Assembly (NCBI RefSeq): GCF_001425685.1
Contig: NZ_LMCY01000050.1
Coordinates: forward strand, 21,748 to 85,747
Length of the DNA: 64,000 bases
Reading direction: 5' to 3'
Origin: Massilia sp. Root335
GTDB lineage: Bacteria > Pseudomonadota > Gammaproteobacteria > Burkholderiales > Burkholderiaceae_D
Part shown: positions 26,549-35,935 of the stretch, in pieces
How positions within the stretch are numbered: position 1 is the first letter of the stretch
How the letters are laid out: each line of letters begins with the position of its first letter
Translations under genes and position numbers: made by a program
Notes under the pieces: generated by a model
Databases searched by the model: none
What the model was told of the DNA's origin: nothing
What the model saw: the letters and a program-made list of their open reading frames with translations, nothing else

Positions 26549-28080
26549 TGGCCGAGACGCCGAACATCGTCGAATGGATGCAGGCCGCCGCACCGGGCGG
26601 CCGTCTCGTTTCCGACTCGCGCCGCGTGCGCCGCGGCGACGTGTTCTTCGCCTATCCGGGCGAAGCCTCCGATGGCCGCCGCTTCATCCGCGCCGCCGTC
26701 GACAACGGTGCCGCGGCGGTCGTGTACGACGGCCGCGATTTCACGTTCGACGAGGCGCTCGCCGTGCCGCACCTGGGCGTGCCGGACCTGAAGCGGAACG
26801 CCGGCCCGATCGCGCATGCGTACTACGGCGCGCCGGATGCGGCCATGTTCACCGTCGGCGTCACGGGCACCAACGGCAAGACGTCGTGCGCGCTGTGGAC
26901 GGCGCAGGCGCTGGCCGCCCTCGGCGAGACGGGCGCGGTCGTCGGCACGCTCGGCGTGGGCCTCGTGCGCGGCCGCGCCGAGCCGGAATTCGACGCGACC
27001 GGCTACACGACGCCGGACGCCGTGCTGCTGGCGACGGAACTGGCGCGCCTGCGCGACGCGGGCGCGACGTCGCTCGCGATCGAAGTGTCGTCGATCGGCC
27101 TCGTCGAACACCGCACGGCCGGCATGCACTTCGACGTGGCCGTGTTCACGAACCTCACGCGCGACCACCTCGACTACCACGGCGACATGGACGCCTACGA
27201 GGCCGCCAAGCGCCGCCTGTTCGACTGGCCCGGCCTGAAAACCGCCGTCGTCAACCTGGACGACGACGCCGGCGTGCGCATCGCGCGGCACCTGCGTGCC
27301 ACCCGGCCGGAGGTGGCCGTGATCGGCTACACGCTGCGTGCCGTCCACGAACAACCGGTGCTGGACGGTGTCGCCGTGCTGCGCGCATCGAACCTGCGCA
27401 GCCGCCCGAACGGCAGCGAATTCCATATCGAATCGCCGTATGGCAGCGCCGTCGCCCGCACGCACATGGTCGGCCACTTCAACGCCAGCAACGCGCTCGC
27501 CGTGCTGGGCACGCTGCTGGCGAAGGGCGTGCTGCTGCGCGCCGCGCTCGACGCCATCGAGGCGCTCGTGCCGGCCCCGGGCCGCATGCAGCAGATCGGC
27601 GGTCATGATGCGCCGATGGTCGTGATCGACTACGCGCACACGCCGGACGCGCTGGAAAAGACCCTGGAAGCGCTGCGCCAGGTCGCGCAGGAGCGCGGCG
27701 GGGCGCTGTGGTGCGTGTTCGGCTGCGGCGGCGACCGCGATCCGGGCAAGCGCCCGCAGATGGGCCGCATCGCGCAGATGGCGGGACACGTGCTGGTCAC
27801 GAGCGACAACCCGCGCAGCGAGGAGCCGCGCGCCATCATCGACCAGATCGTGGCCGGCATGGACCCGCACCACCCGACGTCGACGTACCAGGCCGTCGAG
27901 GACCGCGCCGCCGCGATCCTGTCGGCCGTGAAGCATGCCGCCAAGCCGGACGTGATCCTGCTGGCGGGGAAGGGCCATGAGCCGTACCAGGAAATCAAAG
28001 GCCGGAAGATTCCATTTTCCGATGCCGACCACGCCGCGCTGGCGCTGACCGCGCGGCTCACGATGATGAGGACTGTTTGA
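26548..28080 (+). CDS. murE: UDP-N-acetylmuramoyl-tripeptide synthetase MurE
   Basis: A 510-residue Mur ligase adding the third stem-peptide residue. ATP-binding GTNGKT is at residues 107-112; the substrate-selective loop reads D420-N-P-R423, typical of meso-diaminopimelate-adding enzymes, in line with a Gram-negative cell wall. The ATG at 26548 shares its A with the ftsI stop (TGATG); an in-frame TTG one codon earlier is less likely. Confidence 0.96.
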   Translation: MAETPNIVEWMQAAAPGGRLVSDSRRVRRGDVFFAYPGEASDGRRFIRAAVDNGAAAVVYDGRDFTFDEALAVPHLGVPDLKRNAGPIAHAYYGAPDAAMFTVGVTGTNGKTSCALWTAQALAALGETGAVVGTLGVGLVRGRAEPEFDATGYTTPDAVLLATELARLRDAGATSLAIEVSSIGLVEHRTAGMHFDVAVFTNLTRDHLDYHGDMDAYEAAKRRLFDWPGLKTAVVNLDDDAGVRIARHLRATRPEVAVIGYTLRAVHEQPVLDGVAVLRASNLRSRPNGSEFHIESPYGSAVARTHMVGHFNASNALAVLGTLLAKGVLLRAALDAIEALVPAPGRMQQIGGHDAPMVVIDYAHTPDALEKTLEALRQVAQERGGALWCVFGCGGDRDPGKRPQMGRIAQMAGHVLVTSDNPRSEEPRAIIDQIVAGMDPHHPTSTYQAVEDRAAAILSAVKHAAKPDVILLAGKGHEPYQEIKGRKIPFSDADHAALALTARLTMMRTV

Positions 28081-29555
28081 TGATTCGGGGTTCGCTGGAA
28101 CAAATCGCGGCGTCGATCGAGGGCGCGCACGTCACGCGCGACGCTTATTTCCAGGGCGTCTCGACCGACAGCCGGCAACCGGTGCCGGGGTCGCTGTTCG
28201 TCGCCCTGCGCGGCGAACGCTTCGATGCCCACGACTTCCTCGGCCAGCTGGTCGACAAGCCGCTGGCGGCCGTCGTCGTGGAAAAGCTGCCCGAACACTA
28301 TCCGCTGCCGGCGGTCGTCGTGCCGGACACGCTGGCCGCGCTGGGCCGCATCGGCAACTTCTGGCGCCGGCGCTTCGCGATTCCCGTCATCGGCGTCACC
28401 GGCAGCAACGGCAAGACGACGGTCAAGGAAATGATCGCGTCCATTCTCGCGGCCGCATTTGGTGCCGACGCGCGCCTGGCCACGCAGGGCAATTTGAACA
28501 ACGAGATCGGCGTGCCGCTGACCGTGACGCGCCTGAACGACACGCACAAGGCCGCCGTCGTGGAACTGGGCATGAACCACCCGGGCGAGATCGCGCGCCT
28601 GGCCGCCATCGCCGAACCCACCGTCGCGCTGGTCAACAACGCGCAGCGCGAGCACCAGGAATTCATGCACACCGTGGAAGCGGTGGCGCGCGAGAACGGC
28701 GCCGTGCTGCAGGCGCTGCCGGCGGACGGCGTGGCCGTGTTTCCGGGCGATGAAGAGTACACGGCGCTGTGGCGCGAACTGGCGGGCGAGCGCGACGTGC
28801 TGACGTTTGGCCTGACGGATGCCTGCGACGTGCGGGCGACGTACACGGTCACCGACTTCGGCAGCGAGCTCAAAGTCACGTCGTTCCCGCGCAGGCGGGA
28901 ACCCAAGATTGCCGGCGCGGCCGCTCACGTAACATTGGATCCCCGCCTTCGCGGGGACGACGTTCTGGAGGCGCAGGGCGCAACCGAGCCATTGCGGTTC
29001 ACGATCAATCTTGCCGCCGCCGGCGTCCACAACGTCCGCAACGCACTGGCCGCCATCGCCTGCGCGCGCGCGGCCGGCATTCCCGCCGACGCCATCGTGC
29101 GCGGCCTGGAAGCGTTCGCGCCCGTCAGCGGCCGCCTGCAGCGCAAGCAGGCCGTGAGCGGCGCCACCGTCATCGACGACAGCTACAACGCCAACCCCGA
29201 CTCCGTGCGCGCCGCCATCGACGTGCTGGCGCAATATGCCTCCCCGCGCATCCTCGTGCTGGGCGACATGGGCGAGGTTGGCACGCAAGGACCTGAGTTT
29301 CACCAGGAAATCGGTGCCTACGCCGCAAGCCGCGGCATCGACACCGTGCTCGCGACCGGCGACCTGGCTCGCCATCTGGTCGGATCGGGAGCGCAACACT
29401 ACGAGCAGTTCGACGAATTATTGGCAGCACTGGATCAAAGACTGGGCAGCAAATCTGACGCAACTGTGTTGGTGAAGGGCTCGCGCTTCATGAAGATGGA
29501 ACGCGTGGTCCAACACCTGATCGCATCAACCAACACCGGCAAGGAAGCCCACTAG
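28080..29555 (+). CDS. murF: UDP-N-acetylmuramoyl-tripeptide--D-Ala-D-Ala ligase MurF
   Basis: A 491-residue Mur ligase that adds D-Ala-D-Ala to complete the UDP-MurNAc-pentapeptide. The P-loop GSNGKTT starts at residue 108; ELGMNHPGEI and the central FTINLAAAGVHNVRNALAAIA and DDSYNANPDS motifs are diagnostic. It is about 30 residues longer than usual: residues about 267-295 (SFPRRREPK to DPRLRGDD) are encoded by a palindromic repeat element inserted in frame in a surface-loop region before the substrate-binding strand. No stop or shift results, so the enzyme is probably functional. It overlaps murE by 1 nt. Confidence 0.95.
   Translation: MIRGSLEQIAASIEGAHVTRDAYFQGVSTDSRQPVPGSLFVALRGERFDAHDFLGQLVDKPLAAVVVEKLPEHYPLPAVVVPDTLAALGRIGNFWRRRFAIPVIGVTGSNGKTTVKEMIASILAAAFGADARLATQGNLNNEIGVPLTVTRLNDTHKAAVVELGMNHPGEIARLAAIAEPTVALVNNAQREHQEFMHTVEAVARENGAVLQALPADGVAVFPGDEEYTALWRELAGERDVLTFGLTDACDVRATYTVTDFGSELKVTSFPRRREPKIAGAAAHVTLDPRLRGDDVLEAQGATEPLRFTINLAAAGVHNVRNALAAIACARAAGIPADAIVRGLEAFAPVSGRLQRKQAVSGATVIDDSYNANPDSVRAAIDVLAQYASPRILVLGDMGEVGTQGPEFHQEIGAYAASRGIDTVLATGDLARHLVGSGAQHYEQFDELLAALDQRLGSKSDATVLVKGSRFMKMERVVQHLIASTNTGKEAH
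28878..28963. repeat. palindromic repeat element inserted in frame within murF
   Basis: An 86-bp element with 28-nt imperfect terminal inverted repeats (28878-28905 and 28936-28963); each arm is itself a hairpin (TTCCCGCGCAGGCGGGAA on the left, TCCCCGCCTTCGCGGGGA on the right) and starts ACGTCGT. The 30-nt centre is unique. A sibling with the same arm sequence lies at 43053-43136. Confidence 0.9.
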
Positions 29556-29559
29556 ACTT

Positions 29560-30729
29560 ATGCTGCTTTGGCTCGCACAATATTTTCAGGACTATCTCGG
29601 TCCGCTGCGCGTTTTTAACTACATCACGTTCCGCGCCGTGTTCGCGACCATCACCGCGATCAGCATCGGCATGCTGTGCGGTCCGGCCGTGATCCGCAAG
29701 CTCACCGAGATGAAGGTCGGCCAGGCCGTGCGCACGTACGGTCCGCAGACCCACCTGTCCAAGCACGGCACCCCGACCATGGGCGGCGTCCTCGTGCTGA
29801 TCGCCATCGGCGTCTCCACGCTGTTGTGGTGCGACCTGTCGAACCGCCTCATCTGGCCCGTGCTCGTCGTGACGCTCGGCTTCGGCGCGATCGGCTGGGT
29901 CGACGACTACCGCAAGGTCGTCTACAAGGACCCGGAAGGCATGCGCTCGGGCGAGAAGTATTTCTGGATGTCGCTGATCGGCATCACGTCGTCGCTGTAC
30001 CTGGCATTCTCGGTCTCGGCCGCGACGCCGTGGGAAGTGTGGCAGCTGTTCTTCGCCTGGGTGCAGTCCGGCTTCTCGATGGACCTGCCGCCCAAGGCCG
30101 ACCTGATCGTCCCGTTCTTCAAGACCATCAGCTATCCGCTCGGCGTGTGGGGCTTCATCGCGCTCACGTACTGCGTGATCGTGGGCGCCTCGAACGCCGT
30201 CAACTTCACCGATGGCCTCGACGGCCTCGCCATCATGCCGACCGTGATGGTGGGCGGCGCGCTGGGCCTGTTCGCTTATCTGACCGGTAACGCGACGTAT
30301 TCGAAATACCTGTTCATCCCGCACATCCCGGGCGCCGGCGAACTGCTGATCTTCTGCGGCGCGATGGCGGGCGCGGGCCTGGCCTTCCTCTGGTATAACG
30401 CGCACCCCGCGCAGATGTTCATGGGCGACGTCGGCGCGCTGGCGCTGGGCGGCGCGCTCGGCACCATCGCCGTCATCGTGCGCCAGGAAATCGTCCTGTT
30501 CATCATGGGCGGCGTGTTCGTGGCCGAGACGCTGTCCGTCATCATCCAGGTCAGCTGGTTCAAGTACACGAAGAAGAGATATGGCACGGGACGCCGCGTG
30601 TTCCTCATGGCGCCGCTGCACCACCATTTCGAACAGAAGGGCTGGAAAGAGACCAAGGTCGTCGTGCGGTTCTGGATCGTGACGATGATCCTGGTGCTGG
30701 TCGGCTTCTCCACCCTCAAGCTGCGCTGA
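29560..30729 (+). CDS. mraY: phospho-N-acetylmuramoyl-pentapeptide transferase MraY
   Basis: A 389-residue enzyme with about ten membrane helices that transfers phospho-MurNAc-pentapeptide to undecaprenyl phosphate, making lipid I. The Mg-binding Asp pair D115-D116 (GWVDDYRK), NFTDGLDGL (Asp218, Asp221) and the HHHFE loop near the end are all present. It begins 4 nt after murF. Confidence 0.98.
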   Translation: MLLWLAQYFQDYLGPLRVFNYITFRAVFATITAISIGMLCGPAVIRKLTEMKVGQAVRTYGPQTHLSKHGTPTMGGVLVLIAIGVSTLLWCDLSNRLIWPVLVVTLGFGAIGWVDDYRKVVYKDPEGMRSGEKYFWMSLIGITSSLYLAFSVSAATPWEVWQLFFAWVQSGFSMDLPPKADLIVPFFKTISYPLGVWGFIALTYCVIVGASNAVNFTDGLDGLAIMPTVMVGGALGLFAYLTGNATYSKYLFIPHIPGAGELLIFCGAMAGAGLAFLWYNAHPAQMFMGDVGALALGGALGTIAVIVRQEIVLFIMGGVFVAETLSVIIQVSWFKYTKKRYGTGRRVFLMAPLHHHFEQKGWKETKVVVRFWIVTMILVLVGFSTLKLR

Positions 30730-30739
30730 CGACGAACCC

Positions 30740-32239
30740 ATGATGAACTACGAAGGCAAAACCGCACTGGTACTGGGGCTCGGCGAATCGGGCCTGGCGA
30801 TGGCGCTGTGGCTCGCGCGCTCGGGCGCCCGCGTGCGCGTGGCCGACACGCGCGCAGAACCGGCTCGCCTGCCGGCACTGCGCGCGGCCGTGCCGGATGC
30901 GGACTTCGTCGCCGGACCGTTCGCCGCGGGCCTGCTGGACGGCGTCGACTTCGTCGCCGTCAGTCCCGGCCTCGCGCCGAACCGCGAACTGGCCGGGATC
31001 GCGCCGGCGGCCGCCGCGCGCCAGGTGCCGCTGTGGGGAGAGATCGAGCTGTTCGCGCAGGCGCTCGCCGCGCTCGAGGCGCAGCAGGGGTACGCCCCGA
31101 AGGTCATCGCCATCACGGGCACGAACGGCAAGACGACGGTCACGAGCCTGACCGGTTTGCTGTGCCGCCGCGCCGGCCTCACGACGAAAGTCGCGGGCAA
31201 CATCAGCCCGGCCGCGCTGGACGTGCTGCGCGAAGTCATCGACGCCAACGAGCTGCCGCAGGCCTGGGTGCTGGAACTCTCCAGCTTCCAGCTGCACACG
31301 ACGTACAGCCTGAATCCCGACGCCGCCACCGTCCTGAACATCACCCAGGACCACCTCGACTGGCACGGCAGCATGGCCGCGTATGCCGACGACAAGGCCC
31401 GCATCTTCGGCGCCGACACGATCCGCGTGCTGAACCGCGACGATGCCGTGGTGATGGGCATGGCGGCGCCGGGTGCGGCGGTGACGACGTTCGGCACCGG
31501 CGAACCGGATGCGCCGGGCAGCTTCGGCCTCGTGAACGAACGCGGCGTGCTGTGGCTGGCGAACGCGAATCCGGGCGAAGAACCGGAAAAGAAGCGCAAG
31601 AAGAACGAACCGGCCGAACCGGCCGGGATCACGCTCAACCGCCTGATGCCTGCCGACGCGCTGCACATCCGCGGCCTGCACAACGCGTCCAACGCGCTGG
31701 CCGCGCTGGCGCTGTGCCGCGCCGTCGGCCTGCCGCTGGCGCCGCTGCTGCACGGCCTGCGCGAATACCAGGGCGAGCCGCACCGCGTGGAGCTCATCAC
31801 GAGCATCGCCAACGTCGAGTACTACGACGACTCCAAGGGCACCAATGTCGGCGCCACCGTCGCCGCGCTCGAAGGCCTGGGCAAGACGTTCGGCGAGACG
31901 GAACGCCAGATCCTGCTGATCGCCGGCGGCGACGGCAAGGGCCAGGATTTCAGCCCGCTCGCGGGTCCGTGCTCGCGCTACGTGCGCGCCGTGCTCCTGA
32001 TCGGCCGCGACGCGCCCGCCATCCGCGCCGCGCTCGAACCCTCCGGCGTCCCGTGCTTCGACCTCCCGGGCCTGCCGGAAGCCGTACGTCGCGCGAGCGG
32101 CCTGGCAAAGTCCGGCGACGTCGTGCTGCTGTCGCCCGCCTGCGCGAGCCTGGACATGTTCACGAACTACGCGCACCGCGCCCAGGTCTTCATCGACGCC
32201 GTGCGCGACATCGCACTCGAAAACGGGCAGGAGATCTGA
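30740..32239 (+). CDS. murD: UDP-N-acetylmuramoylalanine--D-glutamate ligase MurD
   Basis: A 499-residue Mur ligase adding D-Glu. It has an N-terminal Rossmann domain (LVLGLGESGLAMALWL), P-loop GTNGKTT at 127-133, the central domain with LELSSFQL and LNITQDHLDWHG, and C-terminal YYDDSKGTNVGATVAAL. A charged, low-complexity insert (EEPEKKRKKNEPAEPAG, around residue 280) makes it longer than the E. coli enzyme. It overlaps ftsW by 1 nt. Confidence 0.97.
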   Translation: MMNYEGKTALVLGLGESGLAMALWLARSGARVRVADTRAEPARLPALRAAVPDADFVAGPFAAGLLDGVDFVAVSPGLAPNRELAGIAPAAAARQVPLWGEIELFAQALAALEAQQGYAPKVIAITGTNGKTTVTSLTGLLCRRAGLTTKVAGNISPAALDVLREVIDANELPQAWVLELSSFQLHTTYSLNPDAATVLNITQDHLDWHGSMAAYADDKARIFGADTIRVLNRDDAVVMGMAAPGAAVTTFGTGEPDAPGSFGLVNERGVLWLANANPGEEPEKKRKKNEPAEPAGITLNRLMPADALHIRGLHNASNALAALALCRAVGLPLAPLLHGLREYQGEPHRVELITSIANVEYYDDSKGTNVGATVAALEGLGKTFGETERQILLIAGGDGKGQDFSPLAGPCSRYVRAVLLIGRDAPAIRAALEPSGVPCFDLPGLPEAVRRASGLAKSGDVVLLSPACASLDMFTNYAHRAQVFIDAVRDIALENGQEI

Positions 32240-33456
32240 TGCCGTTCCAGATTCCATTCAAGTTCGGCGGTTCGGCGAGCGACGCGACGATCGCGACGCG
32301 CGCACGGCCGTCGCGCATGATGGAGTACGACCAGCCGCTCGTCTGGGTCGTGCTGCTCATGATGCTGTTCGGGATGGTGATGGTGTATTCGGCGTCGATT
32401 GCGTTGCCGGATTCGCCCAAGTTCGCCTACCTGCAGGGCAAGAACAACTACTTCCTGATGCGCCAGGCCGCGTTCATCGTCGTGTCGATGGTGGTCGGCC
32501 TGTTCGTGTTCCGCGTCCCGGTCGCGACCTGGCAGCGGTTCGCGCCGCTGATGTTCGTCGGCACGCTCGTGCTGCTGGCGCTCGTGCTGGTGCCGGGCCT
32601 GGGCCACTCGGTCAACGGCGCCCGCCGCTGGCTGCCCCTCAAGATCATGCAGTTGCAGCCGTCCGAGATCATGAAGGTCGTGTCCGTGCTGTACGCGGCC
32701 GACTTCACGGTGCGCAAGCAGCAGTACATGCACAAGCTGACGAAGGGCTTCATGCCGATGGCCGCCGCGATGGCGCTGGTCGGCGCGCTGCTGATGCTGG
32801 AGCCCGACCTCGGCGCGTTCGGCGTCGTCGTCTGCATTTCGATGGGCATCCTGTTCCTGGGCGGCTTCAACATGATCTGGTTCGGCGGCATCGGCGCCGT
32901 CCTCGTGCTCGTGTTCTCGACCATCATCGCGCTGTCGCCATTCCGCCGCGCGCGCATGTTCGCGTACATGAACCCGTGGGAAGAGGGCAATGCGCTGGAC
33001 AAGGCATACCAGCTGACGCACTCGCTGATCGCGTTCGGCCGCGGCGAGATCTTCGGCGTGGGCCTGGGCGGCAGCGTGGAAAAGCTGCACTACCTGCCGG
33101 AAGCGCACACCGACTTCATCATGGCCGTCATCGGCGAGGAGCTCGGCCTGGTCGGCGTGCTCGTCGTGATCGGCCTGTTCTACTGGCTCGTCAAGCGCGC
33201 CTTCGACATCGGGCGCCAGGCCATCGCGCTGGAACAGCACTTCGCCGGCCTCGCGGCGAAAGGCATCGGCATCTGGCTCGGCGTGCAGGTCTTCATCAAC
33301 ATGGGCGTGAACCTGGGCCTGCTGCCCACCAAGGGCCTGACCCTGCCGCTGATGAGCTACGGCGGCTCGGGCATCCTGTTCAACTGCGTGGGCCTCGCGA
33401 TCCTGCTGCGCATCGATTACGAAAACCGCGTCAAGATGCGGGGAGGCCGCCAATGA
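32239..33456 (+). CDS. ftsW: septal peptidoglycan polymerase FtsW
   Basis: A 405-residue SEDS-family glycosyltransferase with ten membrane helices that polymerises lipid II at the septum with FtsI. Signatures: MVYSASIALP after the first helix, NGARRWL and LQPSEIMKV, the periplasmic EAHTDFIMAVIGEELG with the catalytic Asp, and the closing GLTLPLMSYGGSG. It overlaps murD and murG. Confidence 0.97.
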   Translation: MPFQIPFKFGGSASDATIATRARPSRMMEYDQPLVWVVLLMMLFGMVMVYSASIALPDSPKFAYLQGKNNYFLMRQAAFIVVSMVVGLFVFRVPVATWQRFAPLMFVGTLVLLALVLVPGLGHSVNGARRWLPLKIMQLQPSEIMKVVSVLYAADFTVRKQQYMHKLTKGFMPMAAAMALVGALLMLEPDLGAFGVVVCISMGILFLGGFNMIWFGGIGAVLVLVFSTIIALSPFRRARMFAYMNPWEEGNALDKAYQLTHSLIAFGRGEIFGVGLGGSVEKLHYLPEAHTDFIMAVIGEELGLVGVLVVIGLFYWLVKRAFDIGRQAIALEQHFAGLAAKGIGIWLGVQVFINMGVNLGLLPTKGLTLPLMSYGGSGILFNCVGLAILLRIDYENRVKMRGGRQ

Positions 33457-34541
33457 GCACGCCGAAAAGACTGATGATCATGGCGGCCGGCACCGGCGGC
33501 CACATCTTCCCCGGCATCGCCATCGCACAGTCGATGCGCGAGCGCGGGTGGGAAGTCTCGTGGCTCGGCACGATGCACGGCATGGAGCGCGACATCGTGC
33601 CGAAGCACGGCATCGCCATGGACAGCATCGATTTCGCCGGCATGCGCGGCAAGGGCATCGCGCACACGGTGTCCGGCGCGTTCAAGCTCGTCGCCAGCTT
33701 CGCGTCGTGCCGCAAGTACCTGGCATTGCGCAAGCCCGACGTCGTGCTGGGCATGGGCGGCTACGTGACGGTGCCGGGCGGGATGATGGCGCGCGCGCGC
33801 GGCGTGCCGCTGGCGCTCGTGAACGCGGATGCGGCCTTGCTCCTGTCGAACAAGACGCTGACGCCCATCGCGCAACGCGTGCTGTTCGGCTTCCCGGCCG
33901 ATTTCGGCAAGGCGGCCGGCAAGGCCGTCGTCACGGGCAATCCGGTGCGCAAGGAGATCCTCGACATGCCGTCGCCGGGCCACCGTTTCGCCGGCCGCAG
34001 CGGCCGCTTGAACCTGCTCGTGGTCGGCGGCAGCCTCGGTGCCAAGGTCCTCAACGACAGCGTGCCGGCCGCGCTGGCCCTGATCCCGGAAGGATTGCGT
34101 CCGGTGGTCACGCACCAGTCGGGCAAGAAGAACATCGACGCGCTGCGCGCCGCGTACGCGCAGGCAGGCGTGAAGGCGAACGTGGTCGACTTCATCGACG
34201 ACATGGCGGCGGAATACGCGAACGCGGACCTCGTGATTTGCCGCGCGGGCGCCATCACCGTCTCGGAACTGACGGCGGCCGGCGTCGCGAGCGTGCTCGT
34301 GCCGTTCGTCGCCAGCACGACGAGCCACCAGCGCGACAACGCGACCTGGATGGCGGGGCAGAAGGCGGCGGTGCATCTGCCGCAGGGCGAACTGAATCCG
34401 CAGCAGCTGGCGAGGCTGCTGCAAACGACCACCCGCGACGACTGCCTGGCGATGGCCGAGGCGGCGCAGGCGGTGGGGCGGCGCGACGCCAATGCGGCGA
34501 TCGCGCAAGTACTTGAAACACTGGCGAACGGCGGACAATGA
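33453..34541 (+). CDS. murG: undecaprenyl-PP-MurNAc-pentapeptide GlcNAc transferase MurG
   Basis: A 362-residue GT28 enzyme that converts lipid I to lipid II on the inner face of the membrane. N-terminal AAGTGGHIFPGIAIA, VVLGMGGYVTVPG, VVGGSLGAKVLNDSVP, and the C-terminal ICRAGAITVSELTAAGVASVLVPF motif binding UDP-GlcNAc are all visible. The usual HN in the acceptor-side motif reads VNADAALLLSNK here. It overlaps ftsW and murC by 4 nt each. Confidence 0.97.
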   Translation: MSTPKRLMIMAAGTGGHIFPGIAIAQSMRERGWEVSWLGTMHGMERDIVPKHGIAMDSIDFAGMRGKGIAHTVSGAFKLVASFASCRKYLALRKPDVVLGMGGYVTVPGGMMARARGVPLALVNADAALLLSNKTLTPIAQRVLFGFPADFGKAAGKAVVTGNPVRKEILDMPSPGHRFAGRSGRLNLLVVGGSLGAKVLNDSVPAALALIPEGLRPVVTHQSGKKNIDALRAAYAQAGVKANVVDFIDDMAAEYANADLVICRAGAITVSELTAAGVASVLVPFVASTTSHQRDNATWMAGQKAAVHLPQGELNPQQLARLLQTTTRDDCLAMAEAAQAVGRRDANAAIAQVLETLANGGQ

Positions 34542-35935
34542 AACACAAGATCAAACACATTCACTTCGTCGGCATCGGCGGCAGCGGCATGAGCGGCATC
34601 GCGGAGGTGCTGCTGAACCTCGGCTACAAGGTGTCGGGCTCGGACCTCGCGTCGAACGCGGCCAGCCAGCGCCTGCAGGAACTGGGCGCCAACGTGCGCA
34701 TCGGCCACGCGGCGTCGAACATCCTGGGCGCCGACGCCGTCGTGACGTCCACCGCCGTCAACGAAGCGAATCCGGAAGTCGTCGCCGCGCGCGCCGCGAA
34801 AGTGCCGATCGTCCCGCGCGCCATCATGCTCGGTGAGCTGATGCGCCTGAAGCGCGGCATCGCCATCGCCGGCACGCACGGCAAGACGACGACGACGAGC
34901 ATCGTCGCGTCCGTGCTCGCGCAGGGCGGCCTCGATCCGACGTTCGTCATCGGCGGACGCCTGAACAGCGCCGGCGCCAACGCCAAGCTGGGCACCGGCG
35001 AATACATCGTGGCCGAGGCGGACGAGTCGGACGCATCGTTCCTGAACCTGTCGCCGATGATCGAGGTGATCACCAACATCGACGCCGACCACATGGACAC
35101 GTACGAGCACGACTTCGAAAAACTGAAGGGCGCGTTCGTCAACTTCACGCACCGCCTGCCGTTCTACGGCCGCGCCATGATGTGCATCGACGATGCGAAC
35201 GTGCGCGCCATCCTGCCGCAGGTGACCAAGCCGGTGACGACGTACGGATTTTCGGAAGACGCCGAAGTGCGCGCCCTGAACGCGCGCGCCGAGGGCATCC
35301 GGATGCATTTCACCGTGCGCCAGCAGGGCTATCCGGACACGGAATTCGTGCTGAACCAGCCGGGCATGCACAACGTGCTGAACGCTTGCTCGGCGATCGC
35401 CATCGCGCGCGAGATCGGCGTGCCGGACGAAGCGACGGCGCAGGGCCTGCGCGAATTCAACGGCGTCGGCCGGCGCTTCACGCGCTGGGGCGAAGTCGAA
35501 CTGCCGCAGGGCGGCAGCTTCACCCTCGTCGACGACTACGGCCACCATCCGGTGGAAGCCCAGGTGACCCTGGCCGCCGCGCGCGCCGCGTATCCGGGCC
35601 GCCGCCTCGTGCTGGCGTTCCAGCCGCATCGCTATTCCCGCACCCGCGACCTGTTCGAGGACTTCGTGAAGGTGCTGGGCGCGCCGGACGTGCTGCTGCT
35701 GGCCGAGGTGTATCCGGCGGGCGAGGCGCCGATCGTGGCCGCGGACGGCCGCGCGCTCGCGCGTGCGCTGCGCGCGGGCAGCCAGATCGAACCGATCTTC
35801 GTGGAAGCGATCGCCGACATGCCGGCGACGATCCTCAAGGTGGCGCGCGACGGCGACGTCGTGCTCACCATGGGCGCCGGTTCCATCGGCGGGGTCCCCC
35901 AACAACTGACATCGAATCAAAAGGTGGCATCGTGA
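34538..35935 (+). CDS. murC: UDP-N-acetylmuramate--L-alanine ligase MurC
   Basis: A 465-residue Mur ligase adding the first stem residue, L-Ala. The N-terminal FVGIGGSGMSGIAEVL, P-loop GTHGKTTT starting at residue 112, AEADESDASFL and the C-terminal VDDYGHHPVE and FQPHRYSRTRDLF are characteristic. It overlaps murG by 4 nt and ddlB by 4 nt. Confidence 0.97.
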   Translation: MKHKIKHIHFVGIGGSGMSGIAEVLLNLGYKVSGSDLASNAASQRLQELGANVRIGHAASNILGADAVVTSTAVNEANPEVVAARAAKVPIVPRAIMLGELMRLKRGIAIAGTHGKTTTTSIVASVLAQGGLDPTFVIGGRLNSAGANAKLGTGEYIVAEADESDASFLNLSPMIEVITNIDADHMDTYEHDFEKLKGAFVNFTHRLPFYGRAMMCIDDANVRAILPQVTKPVTTYGFSEDAEVRALNARAEGIRMHFTVRQQGYPDTEFVLNQPGMHNVLNACSAIAIAREIGVPDEATAQGLREFNGVGRRFTRWGEVELPQGGSFTLVDDYGHHPVEAQVTLAAARAAYPGRRLVLAFQPHRYSRTRDLFEDFVKVLGAPDVLLLAEVYPAGEAPIVAADGRALARALRAGSQIEPIFVEAIADMPATILKVARDGDVVLTMGAGSIGGVPQQLTSNQKVAS

